Part shown: positions 17,120-25,808 of the stretch, one piece after another | Numbering within the stretch: the stretch's first letter is position 1 | Layout of the letters: every line of letters starts with the position of its first letter | From: Bacteroidales bacterium UBA6851 | Lineage (GTDB): Bacteria; Bacteroidota; Bacteroidia; Bacteroidales; UBA932 | Assembly (NCBI GenBank): GCA_002451795.1 | Contig: DKDJ01000001.1 | Location: 1-64,000 of the forward strand | Direction: 5' to 3' | DNA length: 64,000 bases | Position numbers and translations under genes: made by a program | Notes under the pieces: generated by a model | What the model saw: the letters and a program-made list of their open reading frames with translations, nothing else | Told to the model about the DNA's origin: nothing | Databases searched by the model: none

Positions 17120-17689
17120 TAGAGGATGATGGCCGCACATCTGGCCCTCTATCTGGAGCAGTTTCCTTTTAGCCTCCAAACCTCCAGCAAATCCGGTCAA
17201 CGATTTATTGGAGCCTATCACACGGTGACAGGGAATGAAAATACTCAGGCCATTCGCGCCAATAGCCTGTGCCACAGCCCTAACCCCTCGAGGATTCCCA
17301 ACCATGCGGGCAATTTCCATGTAAGTACGAGTCCGACCGTATGGTATCTGGAGTAAAGCATCCCATACACGCTTCTGGAAGTCAGTACCAACTGTAAGCA
17401 ACGGAATATCAAACTCTCTACGGGAGAGGGCAAAATATTCATCAAGTTGGGCTGATGCTTCCCGTAGCACGTCAGACGACTCTTCCCTAAAAACAGCCTT
17501 CAACGATTTCCCAAGCCTGACTTTATTACGTTCGGAACACGGCATCTCATTCCAGTCACAAAGGCATAATTTGCCATCCACTGATGCCAATATAAGTTCC
17601 CCACATGGAGAATTATAGTACTGAATGCTGCCCTCAATGCCAGACTCTGTCCGATGCCGAAGAGCAATTTCATTTGCCTGCATATTCAT
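17114..17689 (-). CDS. ogt: Methylated-DNA--protein-cysteine methyltransferase
   Basis: 191 aa. The active site P153-C154-H155-R156-V157 lies in the usual FIPCHRVIG context, preceded by the helix-turn-helix-like RTYMEIARMVGNPRGVRAVAQAIGANG segment and followed by LTGFAGGLEAKRKLLQ. It moves the methyl group of O6-methylguanine to Cys154 (suicide repair). Length is normal for Ogt/Ada-C proteins. Two ATGs, at 17689 and 17683, are possible starts. Confidence 0.93.
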   Translation of the reverse strand: MNMQANEIALRHRTESGIEGSIQYYNSPCGELILASVDGKLCLCDWNEMPCSERNKVRLGKSLKAVFREESSDVLREASAQLDEYFALSRREFDIPLLTVGTDFQKRVWDALLQIPYGRTRTYMEIARMVGNPRGVRAVAQAIGANGLSIFIPCHRVIGSNKSLTGFAGGLEAKRKLLQIEGQMCGHHPLL

Positions 17690-17774
17690 CCATAAAAACT
17701 AATTGCAAATATAGCTTATTTTCCACCATCCCAAAGCCGGCCTCCCGCGCAGCACCACTTTTTCAGAAAATAGA

Positions 17775-17805
17775 TTTGTCAGAGCACGGATTTTTACTAT
17801 CTTTG
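17775..17805 (+). promoter_or_regulatory. Promoter for tRNA-Ala transcript
   Basis: TTTG (17775-17778), exactly 19 bp, TATCTTTG (17798-17805). The predicted start, near 17809, is about 7 nt ahead of the tRNA. Confidence 0.85.
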
Positions 17806-17815
17806 CATCCGATAA

Positions 17816-17888
17816 GGGGTATTAGCTCAGTTGGTAGAGCGTTTGAATGGCATTCAAAAGGTCAGCGGTTCGATTCCGCTATGCTCCA
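17816..17888 (+). tRNA. tRNA-Ala, anticodon GGC
   Basis: 73 nt cloverleaf: acceptor GGGGTAT/ATGCTCC (with G-T and T-G wobbles), D arm with AGCTCAGTTGGTAGAGC, anticodon stem TTTGA/TCAAA with loop ATGGCAT (anticodon GGC), T arm AGCGGTTCGATTCCGCT, discriminator A. CCA is not encoded; the next bases are CAG and then the ATG of the thioesterase gene. Confidence 0.93.
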
Positions 17889-17891
17889 CAG

Positions 17892-18272
17892 ATGATTCAG
17901 AACGGAATAAAAGGATATCAGGAAGACTTCGTCACCGAAGACAAGCTCGCCAAGAATGTTGGAAGCGGACTCGTCAGAGTATATGCCACTCCCCAGATGA
18001 TAGCATTGATAGAGAAGACAGCAGTCCTCTCCGTGGAGCCGTACCTCGAAGAGGGGCAGAGCACGGTAGGAACACTCATCAATATCTCTCACTGTGCCGC
18101 AACTCCTTGTGGAATGAAAGTACATGCCGAGACAGAACTGGTGGAAATTGATCGCCGCAAACTCACATTCAAGGTAAAAGCTTACGACGAGCGCGGACTT
18201 ATAGGTGAAGGAACACACGAGAGGTTCATCATAGATATAGCCAAGTTTCAGGCGAAAGCCGATTCCAAATAG
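17892..18272 (+). CDS. Acyl-CoA thioesterase family protein (FlK-like hotdog fold)
   Basis: 126 aa. The pattern VTEDKLAKNVGSGLVRVYATPQMIALIEKTA, HCAATPCGMKVHAETELVEIDRRKLTFKVKAYDE, GEGTHERFIID matches the hotdog thioesterases related to fluoroacetyl-CoA thioesterase, which hydrolyse small acyl-CoAs in the cytoplasm. The start at 17892 is 3 nt after the tRNA-Ala 3' end, so the message must begin within the tRNA transcript. Next gene msrA follows after 9 bp. Substrate unknown; fluoroacetate specificity is not implied. Confidence 0.8.
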   Translation: MIQNGIKGYQEDFVTEDKLAKNVGSGLVRVYATPQMIALIEKTAVLSVEPYLEEGQSTVGTLINISHCAATPCGMKVHAETELVEIDRRKLTFKVKAYDERGLIGEGTHERFIIDIAKFQAKADSK

Positions 18273-18281
18273 TTTTCAGAA

Positions 18282-18800
18282 TTGAGAAAAGATATCTATC
18301 TCGCAGCCGGCTGCTTTTGGGGAGCCGAGCGTTTCTTTAAGTTGATCCACGGTGTAGTAGCCACCGAGGTCGGCTATGCCAACGGTAATATCTTCCACCC
18401 CACATACCGTGAGGTCTACACTGACTCCACAGGATATGCAGAAGCCGTGCACGTTACGTATGAGACAGACGTAATCGGGCTGGAAAGGATACTCCAGTTC
18501 TATTTCCGTGCCATCGATCCTACTAGCGTAAATAAGCAAGGTAACGATGAAGGCACAAGATACCGTACCGGCATCTATTATTCTGATCCTGAGGACCTGG
18601 CCTCTATACAGAAAATATATGACCGCATGGCTGGTGAGATAAAAGCTCCCATAGCAGTGGAAGTCAAGCCTTTAAAAAATTTCTACAGGGCAGAAGACGA
18701 GCATCAGAGCTATTTGGACAAACATCCCGGAGGTTATTGCCATATTCCGGAATCCATAATGGAATTCGCCAAGTCCGCATCAGAAGGGACCACCGATTAA
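18282..18800 (+). CDS. msrA: Peptide methionine-S-sulfoxide reductase A
   Basis: 172 aa, starting at TTG 18282 (no ATG available before the motif). Active site G10-C11-F12-W13-G14 near the N-terminus, followed by VATEVGYANG and, later, EDEHQSYLDKHPGGYCHIP, all MsrA hallmarks. Reduces the S form of methionine sulfoxide using thioredoxin. Single-domain; no fused MsrB. Between the thioesterase and the PriA-like gene on the same strand, with 9 and 13 bp gaps. Confidence 0.93.
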   Translation: MRKDIYLAAGCFWGAERFFKLIHGVVATEVGYANGNIFHPTYREVYTDSTGYAEAVHVTYETDVIGLERILQFYFRAIDPTSVNKQGNDEGTRYRTGIYYSDPEDLASIQKIYDRMAGEIKAPIAVEVKPLKNFYRAEDEHQSYLDKHPGGYCHIPESIMEFAKSASEGTTD

Positions 18801-18813
18801 TCTGCCCATAAAT

Positions 18814-20391
18814 ATGGACAGACACTTCATACAGATCCTACTTCCGCTGAAACTCCAGTGGAATCCGTTCTACTATAGCACCGAAGATGTCTCCCGCGGG
18901 CAGATCGTTAGTGTAGTATTCTCTGGACGACGGTACAATGGTGTCGTATATCGTACAAACTGTGCTCCCGATCTTGCATCATCATCCATAAAGCAGATTT
19001 CTTCCGTCAGAGCAGACCTTCCCACAATATTGGAGACGGAACTCCAACTATGGGAATTCATCGCTTCTTACTACGTATGCACCATAGGTGAAGTATTCAA
19101 AGCAGCCTATCCAGTTGGCAAGTTCAACGGCGAAATCATGGCGGCGGCACGCACTGAAAGGCTAAAGAAAAGACTCTCAGCGATAGAGGCGGATCTATGT
19201 AAGAAGCACCGGGACAGCGTCATGCAGAGGCTCAATCTCGAAAGAGACAAGATTATCGCATCATTGCCTTCACCTCTCACTCAAAGTCCCCAATCCCGGC
19301 AGACACCCAGCACAGGGATAATACCCAGACCAATGCTAATTACTGGTCCCTCAAGATATGAGCACTATGAATCCGTCATCAAAAAGTGCCTCCAAAACGA
19401 GCTTCAGGTTCTTGTCCTCTCTCCAGAGACAGCATTATGCGAGCAACTGGCCGATACCATCGGAATACAGACCGTCGTTCATCACGGAAAGACGGATAAA
19501 TACATCACAGGAGTCAGCGCAGCACTACGACAAGGAAGCCCAATAGCCGTAGCGGGCACACGCATGGCCATATTCCTACCATTCAGCCAGTTAGGAGCAA
19601 TCATCATAGATGAAGAGCAGGACCCTTCATTCAAGCAGAACGAACCTGCTCCAAGATACAATGCCAGGGACTGCGCAGTATTCATGGGCAGGCTCCATAA
19701 ATGCCCAGTTGTTCTCGGCTCCTCACTCCCCTCTCTTGAAAGTATTTACAACTGCCTCTCAGGCAAGTACTCCATCAAGGGAGGCATCTTCCCCAAATTC
19801 AGCAATCACATAGAGTTTATCGATATTCAAGCTGAACGAAAGAAGAATGGAATGCTCGGATATTTTTCACGCAAACTGCTTGAGAGAATCGGTGGATGCC
19901 AAGGGAAAATATGTCTTATAAGAGGATGGGAGAATCAAGAAGAGTTATCAGCACAGATAGCCCGCTTCTTCCCGGAGAAAGAAATATCCATAATAACCCT
20001 CTCTGAGCTGAAGAAGAACGGCAACGCAGATGCCATACTTACGGCTGTACTTCAAATAGATGCACTTTCTGAAAGGGATGATTTCCGTTCTGATGAACGC
20101 ATGCTTCAGACAGTATCCATGCTAGAGGGAGTATGTTGTCGCCACGGAGCCAAACTTGTGATTCAGACAGAGTTAATCTCCAAGTTCGGGCAGAAACGCA
20201 GCTATGAAGCACTTTTAGAAGAGCGACGCGAGTTTGGATTTCCTCCGTTTACGAGGATGGTTGATGTCAGAAATGCAGACGGAAAGATGATATCGCGACA
20301 TTTCATAGAGAAAGGATCGGACTTGACAGCCGCCAAGAACGCCATCAGAAAAGCCATTCCACCATCCTGCTATCTGGACGTAGATCCATAA
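18814..20391 (+). CDS. PriA-like primosomal protein, catalytically degenerate
   Basis: 525 aa against 750-830 for normal PriA. Homology runs end to end: N-terminal DNA-binding domain (VLLPL.., GQIVSVVF, YNGVVY), PETALCEQL, LPFSQLGAIIIDEEQDPSFKQ with PAPRYNARDCAVFMG, GSSLPSLESIYN, GKYS, and C-terminal EFGFPPFTRMVDV. But Walker A is gone (ITGPSRYEHYE around 177-186 replaces GVTGSGKTEVY), DEEH is DEEQ (266-269), all eight zinc cysteines and the inserted zinc-binding region are absent, and the GRAGR arginine finger motif is lost. It cannot be an ATP-driven helicase. It may keep a DNA-binding or replisome-loading role, or be a paralogue of a normal PriA encoded elsewhere. Confidence 0.8.
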   Translation: MDRHFIQILLPLKLQWNPFYYSTEDVSRGQIVSVVFSGRRYNGVVYRTNCAPDLASSSIKQISSVRADLPTILETELQLWEFIASYYVCTIGEVFKAAYPVGKFNGEIMAAARTERLKKRLSAIEADLCKKHRDSVMQRLNLERDKIIASLPSPLTQSPQSRQTPSTGIIPRPMLITGPSRYEHYESVIKKCLQNELQVLVLSPETALCEQLADTIGIQTVVHHGKTDKYITGVSAALRQGSPIAVAGTRMAIFLPFSQLGAIIIDEEQDPSFKQNEPAPRYNARDCAVFMGRLHKCPVVLGSSLPSLESIYNCLSGKYSIKGGIFPKFSNHIEFIDIQAERKKNGMLGYFSRKLLERIGGCQGKICLIRGWENQEELSAQIARFFPEKEISIITLSELKKNGNADAILTAVLQIDALSERDDFRSDERMLQTVSMLEGVCCRHGAKLVIQTELISKFGQKRSYEALLEERREFGFPPFTRMVDVRNADGKMISRHFIEKGSDLTAAKNAIRKAIPPSCYLDVDP

Positions 20392-20463
20392 AGATGCTTT
20401 GAAAAAAGCAAACGCCTTAGTAAATTTGTCATATCATTTCATTGTAAAACCAAGACCGCATAT

Positions 20464-21084
20464 ATGGATTACAGCAAATTGCACAAGTCTCACCCCTGGC
20501 ACGGAATAAGTCTCGGAGACAATGTTCCTGAGGAGGTCAGGGCATTCATCGAAATAGTGCCAACCGACACCGTCAAATATGAAGTGGACAAAGAGTCTGG
20601 ATACCTCTCACTTGACAGACCCCAGAAATTCTCCAATATTGTCCCGTCATTATATGGGTTCCTGCCAAGGACCTACTGCGCCAAGAAAATGGCCGAGCTC
20701 ACTAACACGGCGCTCGCCAGATACGATATAGAGGGAGATGGAGATCCACTTGACATCTGCGTCCTCACTGAGAAAGACGTCACCCACGGAGACATAATAG
20801 TCAGAGCAAGGCCAATTGGAGGCTTAAGGCTGCTTGATCACAACCAGGCAGATGACAAGATAGTAGCCGTACTGAAAAATGATGCCGTATATGGGCAATA
20901 CAACGACATCGAAGAACTCCCGCTAAGCATCACCAGAAGGCTCATTCACTATTTCACCACATACAAGGACATCCCTGGTGAAACCAAGAAAAGAATGCAG
21001 TTCATCAGCATTTACGGTGCGGATGTAGCGAAAGAGGTCATCAAACGATCAATGAAAGACTATCAGGACCTTATTAGCAAATAA
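20464..21084 (+). CDS. ppa: Inorganic pyrophosphatase
   Basis: 206 aa, family I soluble pyrophosphatase. The metal-binding motif is D-G-D-P-L-D in EGDGDPLDICVL; other supporting parts are FIEIVPTDTVKYEVDKESG, YGFLPRTYC, RPIGGLRLLD. Hydrolyses PPi to phosphate in the cytoplasm. Slightly longer than E. coli Ppa (176), as in other Bacteroidota. The terminator stem overlaps the last codons. Confidence 0.93.
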   Translation: MDYSKLHKSHPWHGISLGDNVPEEVRAFIEIVPTDTVKYEVDKESGYLSLDRPQKFSNIVPSLYGFLPRTYCAKKMAELTNTALARYDIEGDGDPLDICVLTEKDVTHGDIIVRARPIGGLRLLDHNQADDKIVAVLKNDAVYGQYNDIEELPLSITRRLIHYFTTYKDIPGETKKRMQFISIYGADVAKEVIKRSMKDYQDLISK

Positions 21085-21095
21085 GGTCCTGATAG
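21060..21095. terminator. Bidirectional terminator overlapping the ppa stop
   Basis: CTATCAGGACCTTAT / ATAAGGTCCTGATAG, 15-bp perfect stem with a 6-nt loop. The left arm encodes the last residues of Ppa and the right arm contains its stop. Serves the convergent superoxide reductase gene as well. Confidence 0.8.
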
Positions 21096-21103
21096 TGATA
21101 AGA

Positions 21104-21475
21104 TTATGCTTCTGTCTTCCATAATCCATGGAGATTGCAGTACGCATAGACGGCCTTGACCTTCGCGCCTGTTTTGAATTCAGCTTCCGGTTTTTCTGAA
21201 AGCCATGCTACTTGTATGCCCTCCTCTGTTTCCAGACACACAAAGCAAATGTGATGCTCTGGCAGCATAGGATGGGCCGCACTTCCCACCCTTACCATGA
21301 CAGCAGAAGCATCCACCCTTTCAATTACAGGCAAATGCTTTTCAACGCTTGCTTCCAAGGTGTTTGCCTTCAACTCTTCCATAATCTTGCCACAACACAC
21401 CAGAGGCACATTAGAGTCCACCAACTTGATGGTCACATTGCCGCAAATAGGGCATCTGTAAAATTTGGTCTCCAT
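21104..21475 (-). CDS. Desulfoferrodoxin (superoxide reductase)
   Basis: 123 aa. N-terminal desulforedoxin centre: Cys8, Cys11, Cys27, Cys28. C-terminal neelaredoxin centre: His47 (EKHLP), His68 (HPM), His74 or 75, Cys113 and His116 (YCNLHG). All ligands of both iron sites are present, so this is a 2Fe superoxide reductase, converting superoxide to peroxide without making oxygen. Typical of strict or near-strict anaerobes. Start at METKFYRCP is preferred over the 13-codon extension. Confidence 0.95.
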   Translation of the reverse strand: METKFYRCPICGNVTIKLVDSNVPLVCCGKIMEELKANTLEASVEKHLPVIERVDASAVMVRVGSAAHPMLPEHHICFVCLETEEGIQVAWLSEKPEAEFKTGAKVKAVYAYCNLHGLWKTEA

Positions 21476-21531
21476 AATACAAAAGATTAATTGTGAACAA
21501 CTTGCACCCCACAAAAGTCAAGCCCGGAGGA

Positions 21532-22944
21532 TTACTCTGACACATTGACAACAAACCTGTCGAAGAAATCAAGGAAATATGGCCAGTTTGGTCCTGGCTC
21601 ATGCCCGCCATCATGCATTCTAAACGCCAGACATCCACCCATCAGTCCGACATTGACACCAGGGAAAATATCAGTGCGCACACATACGGATTCATCTTTT
21701 TCTTCACCATATCCATAAGACAAGCCACGGCCTCCAAGAAGTTCATAAACTGGGGAAGCAAGTGTAGTGCAGATGTACATTCCCATAATGTCCTGCCATC
21801 TATCAGCTAAAGGCAGGCCTCCACTAATAAGTATCGGACGAGGAGCGCATAGGGCAAGTAATTCGTGCTGATCCACTGGCATATCCGAAGCATTCAAAGG
21901 ATCCGCAGCATACTTCAGGAAATTACCGGCCATCCAATGATACTCGCTGCCAGCTGCTATATTTTCCACTGTTTCACCGCAATAACGTCGCCAAGGAGCA
22001 GCCCCACCCTTACCGGAAGATGACACAAATGCAGATGCTATACGCTCATCAAATGCAGCGGCGACAAGGGCAGTCTTACCATAACGGGAGTTACCCTCCA
22101 CTGCCACTTTCGACGCGTCAAACAAAGGTTCCGTCTCAAAGTAGTCAACCAGTTTGGAAGCGCCCCATGCCCACGCACGTATAACACCCCATTCATCCGG
22201 ATTCCTGTAATTTCCATGATTACACAGACCGATAATTCCATTTCTCAGGCCATGTCCCCCATCCGCCTGATACGACGTCGGCACAATAGTACATGCAGCC
22301 CATCCTCTTTCCACCACCTGCTCTTTCCATGGCTTATTTTTCGCTCCCTGAGGGGCAGCCATGCTGAAATTGCCCAGCATGTAACTGAACTCCATTATCA
22401 CAGGGATATTCCGGCCTGCTTTCTCGGGCCAGACCACCTCAGCCTGAATAGTCACGCTGACTGAAGGATACTCACTATTGTCAACCTCACCGGCAAGCTG
22501 CCTTGAGATACAAGGTACATTCCCTATGAGAGTATGCTCCTCCTTGACAACGCGCCAGGATACAGAAGGCACAGAAGACGGGATATGCCCATAGAACTCA
22601 TCCTCAAACACCTTCACCAGTTCAGGTCTACGCTTGCCAAACCACATCTTACTGTTCTTCACCTTCTTTCCATCAAAGGTCACAAGAGGGTCAGGATAGT
22701 TCAGATACGGGTTTGCAATAAACTCATCATAATTAGCCCCAATAACAGGATCCGTGGAATAGCCATCCTTGCCGGGACGGAGTTCCTTAAGGCCAAGTTT
22801 TGACTTCATATCAGCATAATCGGCTGACGTAAGTGCATTAAGGCTATCTCTATTAACTTTCGGAAACATCATCTGTGCTTCAGCAATACCAGCAGAAGCC
22901 CAAAGGCAGTTCACCATGACCGCCATAATTAATTTAGTATTCAT
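21532..22944 (-). CDS. Secreted glucuronoyl esterase-like hydrolase (CE15-like)
   Basis: 470 aa with signal peptide (MNTKLIMAVMVNCLWASAGIAEA). The alpha/beta-hydrolase nucleophile elbow is G284-N-S286-R-Y-G-K290, the CE15 form GCSRxGK, followed by SSSGKGGAAPWRRYCGE, HWMAGNFLKYA, VDQHELLALCAPRPILIS and a C-terminal HDGGHEPG supplying the likely catalytic His. CE15 enzymes cut ester bonds between lignin alcohols and 4-O-methyl-glucuronic acid of xylan. No PUL partners are nearby, so the substrate may differ. Start at 22944 gives the signal peptide. Confidence 0.8.
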   Translation of the reverse strand: MNTKLIMAVMVNCLWASAGIAEAQMMFPKVNRDSLNALTSADYADMKSKLGLKELRPGKDGYSTDPVIGANYDEFIANPYLNYPDPLVTFDGKKVKNSKMWFGKRRPELVKVFEDEFYGHIPSSVPSVSWRVVKEEHTLIGNVPCISRQLAGEVDNSEYPSVSVTIQAEVVWPEKAGRNIPVIMEFSYMLGNFSMAAPQGAKNKPWKEQVVERGWAACTIVPTSYQADGGHGLRNGIIGLCNHGNYRNPDEWGVIRAWAWGASKLVDYFETEPLFDASKVAVEGNSRYGKTALVAAAFDERIASAFVSSSGKGGAAPWRRYCGETVENIAAGSEYHWMAGNFLKYAADPLNASDMPVDQHELLALCAPRPILISGGLPLADRWQDIMGMYICTTLASPVYELLGGRGLSYGYGEEKDESVCVRTDIFPGVNVGLMGGCLAFRMHDGGHEPGPNWPYFLDFFDRFVVNVSE

Positions 22945-23052
22945 CGTGTCATTGATTTTGTGACGAAGCGCCAATTTAGGTCAAATCAACGGCATTTACA
23001 ACACATGTCTTCAGTTTTTGGTATCGGAATATATTTTATGCCCGTTAATTAT

Positions 23053-23060
23053 TATATTTG
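23053..23060 (+). promoter_or_regulatory. Promoter -7 element for pgi
   Basis: TATATTTG followed by T; leader about 40 nt. No good TTG at 19-21 bp. Confidence 0.5.
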
Positions 23061-23104
23061 TCTCAAATTAAAAAGTTCCGCATATAATCAATTCAATCAT
23101 CAAT

Positions 23105-24442
23105 ATGGTAAAAGTCAACATTGAAGGCTGCAAACCATTTGTCAATGCAGCAGATTATAAAAACTTTCAGCAGAAAGCATTGAGTGCTTTCGATGTACTT
23201 CAGAGCGAAAAGGGTGCCGGCAATGACTTTCTCGGATGGAAGACCCTCCCCATAGACATTCCAGAGACCCTACTCTGCGAGTTCGATCATATCCGTGATT
23301 CATGGAGGGACAAAGGGATCAACCTCGTAGTCGTCATAGGCATCGGAGGCTCATACCTCGGAGCCCGCTGTGCCATAGAAGCTCTCTCTCACAGTTTTGT
23401 ACGTCCGACAGATACCCCACAGATTGTCTATGCTGGGAACAACCTCTCAGAAGACTATTTGGCGGAACTTCTGGACCTCGCAAAAGAACGGAATACAGCA
23501 TGCGTGGTAATATCCAAGTCTGGCACCACTACTGAGCCAGCCGTGGCTTTCCGCATCATAAAGAGTCATATTGAATCCAAATACGGCAGAGTCGAAGCCG
23601 CAGAGCGCATAGTTGCCATCACCGATGCCCATAAGGGAGCACTGAAGACTCTTTCCAATATGGAAGGATACAAAACATTCGTTGTTCCAGATAACGTCGG
23701 AGGGAGGTATTCAGTCCTGACTCCTGTGGGACTTCTTCCTATAGCGCTCGCCGGATTTGACATACGAGCAATGCTCCGCGGAGCCGCATCCCAGAGAGAA
23801 GCCCTGCTCACACGCTCTGAAGAAAACGATGCCGTCAAATATGCTGCCATGCGCAACCTTCTTTACTCTGAAAACGGAAAGAAAGTGGAGATTCTTGTGA
23901 CTTTCAATCCCAAATTTCAGTACCTGGGCGAATGGTGGAAGCAACTATACGGTGAATCCGAAGGAAAGGACGGCAAGGGAATATTCCCAGCATCAGTGGT
24001 ATGCACCACAGACCTTCACTCCATGGGTCAGTTCATCCAAGAGGGAGAAAGAATCATGTTCGAAACCACCATCAAGGTTGAGCAGCCTGCCCGCAAAGTA
24101 GTGATCGGGAGCGACGAGCAGAACCTTGATCAGCTTAACTACCTCGCAGGTCAGAGAGTTGAGCACTGCAACGCCATGGCTCAGTTAGGTACAAAACTCG
24201 CTCATATTGACGGAGGAGTACCACAGATAGAACTCAGTATAGAAAAAATCGATGAGGAAAACCTCGGTGCCATCTTCTATTTCTTCGAGTTTGCATGTGG
24301 AGTGAGCGCCTATACACTCGGGATTAATCCATTCAACCAGCCAGGAGTTGAGGCGTACAAGAAGAATATGTTCGCTCTTTTGCGCAAGCCTGGGTACGAA
24401 TCACAGACTGAGGAGATACTCAAACGGCTGAATCAGCAATAA
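23105..24442 (+). CDS. pgi: Glucose-6-phosphate isomerase
   Basis: 445 aa, the short Pgi type shared by Bacteroidota and Bacilli. Signatures: VVIGIGGSYLGARCAIEAL, VISKSGTTTEPAVAFR, VGGRYSVLTPVGLLPIAL, GEWWKQLYGESEGKDGKGIFP, and the C-terminal FNQPGVEAYKKNMF with the catalytic lysine. Interconverts glucose-6-P and fructose-6-P. Single-gene unit closed by a strong terminator. Confidence 0.96.
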   Translation: MVKVNIEGCKPFVNAADYKNFQQKALSAFDVLQSEKGAGNDFLGWKTLPIDIPETLLCEFDHIRDSWRDKGINLVVVIGIGGSYLGARCAIEALSHSFVRPTDTPQIVYAGNNLSEDYLAELLDLAKERNTACVVISKSGTTTEPAVAFRIIKSHIESKYGRVEAAERIVAITDAHKGALKTLSNMEGYKTFVVPDNVGGRYSVLTPVGLLPIALAGFDIRAMLRGAASQREALLTRSEENDAVKYAAMRNLLYSENGKKVEILVTFNPKFQYLGEWWKQLYGESEGKDGKGIFPASVVCTTDLHSMGQFIQEGERIMFETTIKVEQPARKVVIGSDEQNLDQLNYLAGQRVEHCNAMAQLGTKLAHIDGGVPQIELSIEKIDEENLGAIFYFFEFACGVSAYTLGINPFNQPGVEAYKKNMFALLRKPGYESQTEEILKRLNQQ

Positions 24443-24470
24443 CCTGCAAATCAACACGAAAAAACATTTG

Positions 24471-24498
24471 ACGGCCTTCCCGCACATAGGAGGGCCGT
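24471..24498. terminator. Terminator after pgi
   Basis: ACGGCCTTCC / GGAGGGCCGT with a short loop, followed by TTTCGTT on the plus strand and preceded by A-rich sequence, so it can act in both directions between pgi and the convergent lipoprotein gene, whose stop lies at 24503. Confidence 0.8.
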
Positions 24499-24502
24499 TT
24501 CG

Positions 24503-25633
24503 TTATTTAAACTGATACTCAGCGACGTTTTTGAGACCTGGCATTCCGAAATAGGATTCGACCAGGTCTCCTTTTATATATAGTTGGCGTCCTTTAACCG
24601 TAGGATTGTCTGAGAGATTCAGTTCATCACGTATATCACCTGACTTGAGTTCCACGCTTATGCAATACTGAGGGTCATCCGTAAACGCACGCGGAGCAAG
24701 AATCACATTAGTCTTCTTGGTGAAGGGAGGCTCAAATGCATATTTTCCGGTACTTGTCGCCACACCCACCACATACCCATATACCCACACATCTTTCTGC
24801 GGAGCAAAATCTATTGCTTCCATAACAGAGTATGCATTCTCAATATACGATGCGTCCCTATCTCCAAACACAAACTCCTCCCTACTCCAGACTCGGCTTG
24901 TATCTGTGCTAACCGAAATTCTGCTGCCCTGCGCGGCATCCAATCCTGCAGACACTACCACTTCCAGCATCTGCCCTTCAGAAAGATGACGGCCAAAAAG
25001 CCCTTTAGTACCGGAATCATCAATATAGTTCACAGCAACACGGCCCGAAGGGAAAAAGGCATAGCGGGATTCGTCATACTCACACTCAAGACTCCCCGAC
25101 TCACAAGCCAACACGAACTTTCCGTCAGGGAAGGAATCCCGAAATGAGCCATCCGTCACAAGTCTAAGCCCACCATTCACCTGCCGACACAAAAGTCTAA
25201 CACTTGCAGACTGATTTTCCTTTATCATCACCACCTGAGTATCACCGAACTGAGGGGTATCATATTCCGGCTTTACAAACTCACGCGACTTGGCACTGAC
25301 AATATAACTGCCAGGTTTCAGGTCAAACCTCTCTGGAGAATCGCCGAATCTTCCATAATAAACGGACTTCCCTGAAGCACTCTTGACATCGAGTATAAAG
25401 TCATCCTTGTCTGGAATCGCGGCATCAGTCAGAGAAGGAAGGCCGGTAAATGAAGAGTAGAGAGCATCATCAGCAACTGACACAGTCAAAGAACAAGAAG
25501 GTGTTACGAAAAGACCACTGCAAGAACTCCACAACGACATCATTATCATCAGAACAGCCATACATGCAAAAATCCCCCCGATGGCCGGGAATCCGCCTCG
25601 CAGACCCCGAGCAGAAAACCTAAAGCTTTTCAT
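24503..25633 (-). CDS. Lipoprotein with DUF4493 and DUF6359-like domains
   Basis: 376 aa. N-terminal hydrophobic signal with a possible lipobox ending SSC or PSC. Residues about 45-250 (DALYSSFTGLPSL, FDLKPGSYIVSA, GKFVLACESG) resemble DUF4493; residues about 280-376 (KDVWVYGYVVGVATSTGKYA, NVILAP, VKGRQLYIKGDLVESYFGMPGLKN) resemble DUF6359, an OB-fold-like domain of Bacteroidales surface lipoproteins. Role unknown. Isolated gene, convergent with pgi; its upstream region carries an opposite-strand promoter. Confidence 0.6.
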   Translation of the reverse strand: MKSFRFSARGLRGGFPAIGGIFACMAVLMIMMSLWSSCSGLFVTPSCSLTVSVADDALYSSFTGLPSLTDAAIPDKDDFILDVKSASGKSVYYGRFGDSPERFDLKPGSYIVSAKSREFVKPEYDTPQFGDTQVVMIKENQSASVRLLCRQVNGGLRLVTDGSFRDSFPDGKFVLACESGSLECEYDESRYAFFPSGRVAVNYIDDSGTKGLFGRHLSEGQMLEVVVSAGLDAAQGSRISVSTDTSRVWSREEFVFGDRDASYIENAYSVMEAIDFAPQKDVWVYGYVVGVATSTGKYAFEPPFTKKTNVILAPRAFTDDPQYCISVELKSGDIRDELNLSDNPTVKGRQLYIKGDLVESYFGMPGLKNVAEYQFK

Positions 25634-25774
25634 AGCAACAATTTTCCGCCAAACATACGGCAGAATTTCATAAATTCAAGCAAAGAAAAAGACAAATACA
25701 GGAATATTATTGCAGCAAAAAAACATTCGCAACAAATTTTGTTATAAAAAAAAGATTAATTTTTCCCTTAAATA

Positions 25775-25805
25775 TTTGTAATCACAAAATAAATCTCTAT
25801 ATTTG
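25775..25805 (+). promoter_or_regulatory. Consensus promoter of a possible small RNA gene
   Basis: TTTG (25775-25778), exactly 19 bp, TATATTTG (25798-25805). Nothing coding follows on this strand; the transcript meets a terminator about 70 nt later. Confidence 0.8.
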
Positions 25806-25808
25806 CAT

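Noticed and set aside
18814..20391. Reading the short PriA as a frameshifted or truncated pseudogene
   Set aside because: The frame is open from the normal N-terminus to the normal C-terminus; losses are scattered substitutions and internal deletions, not a break.
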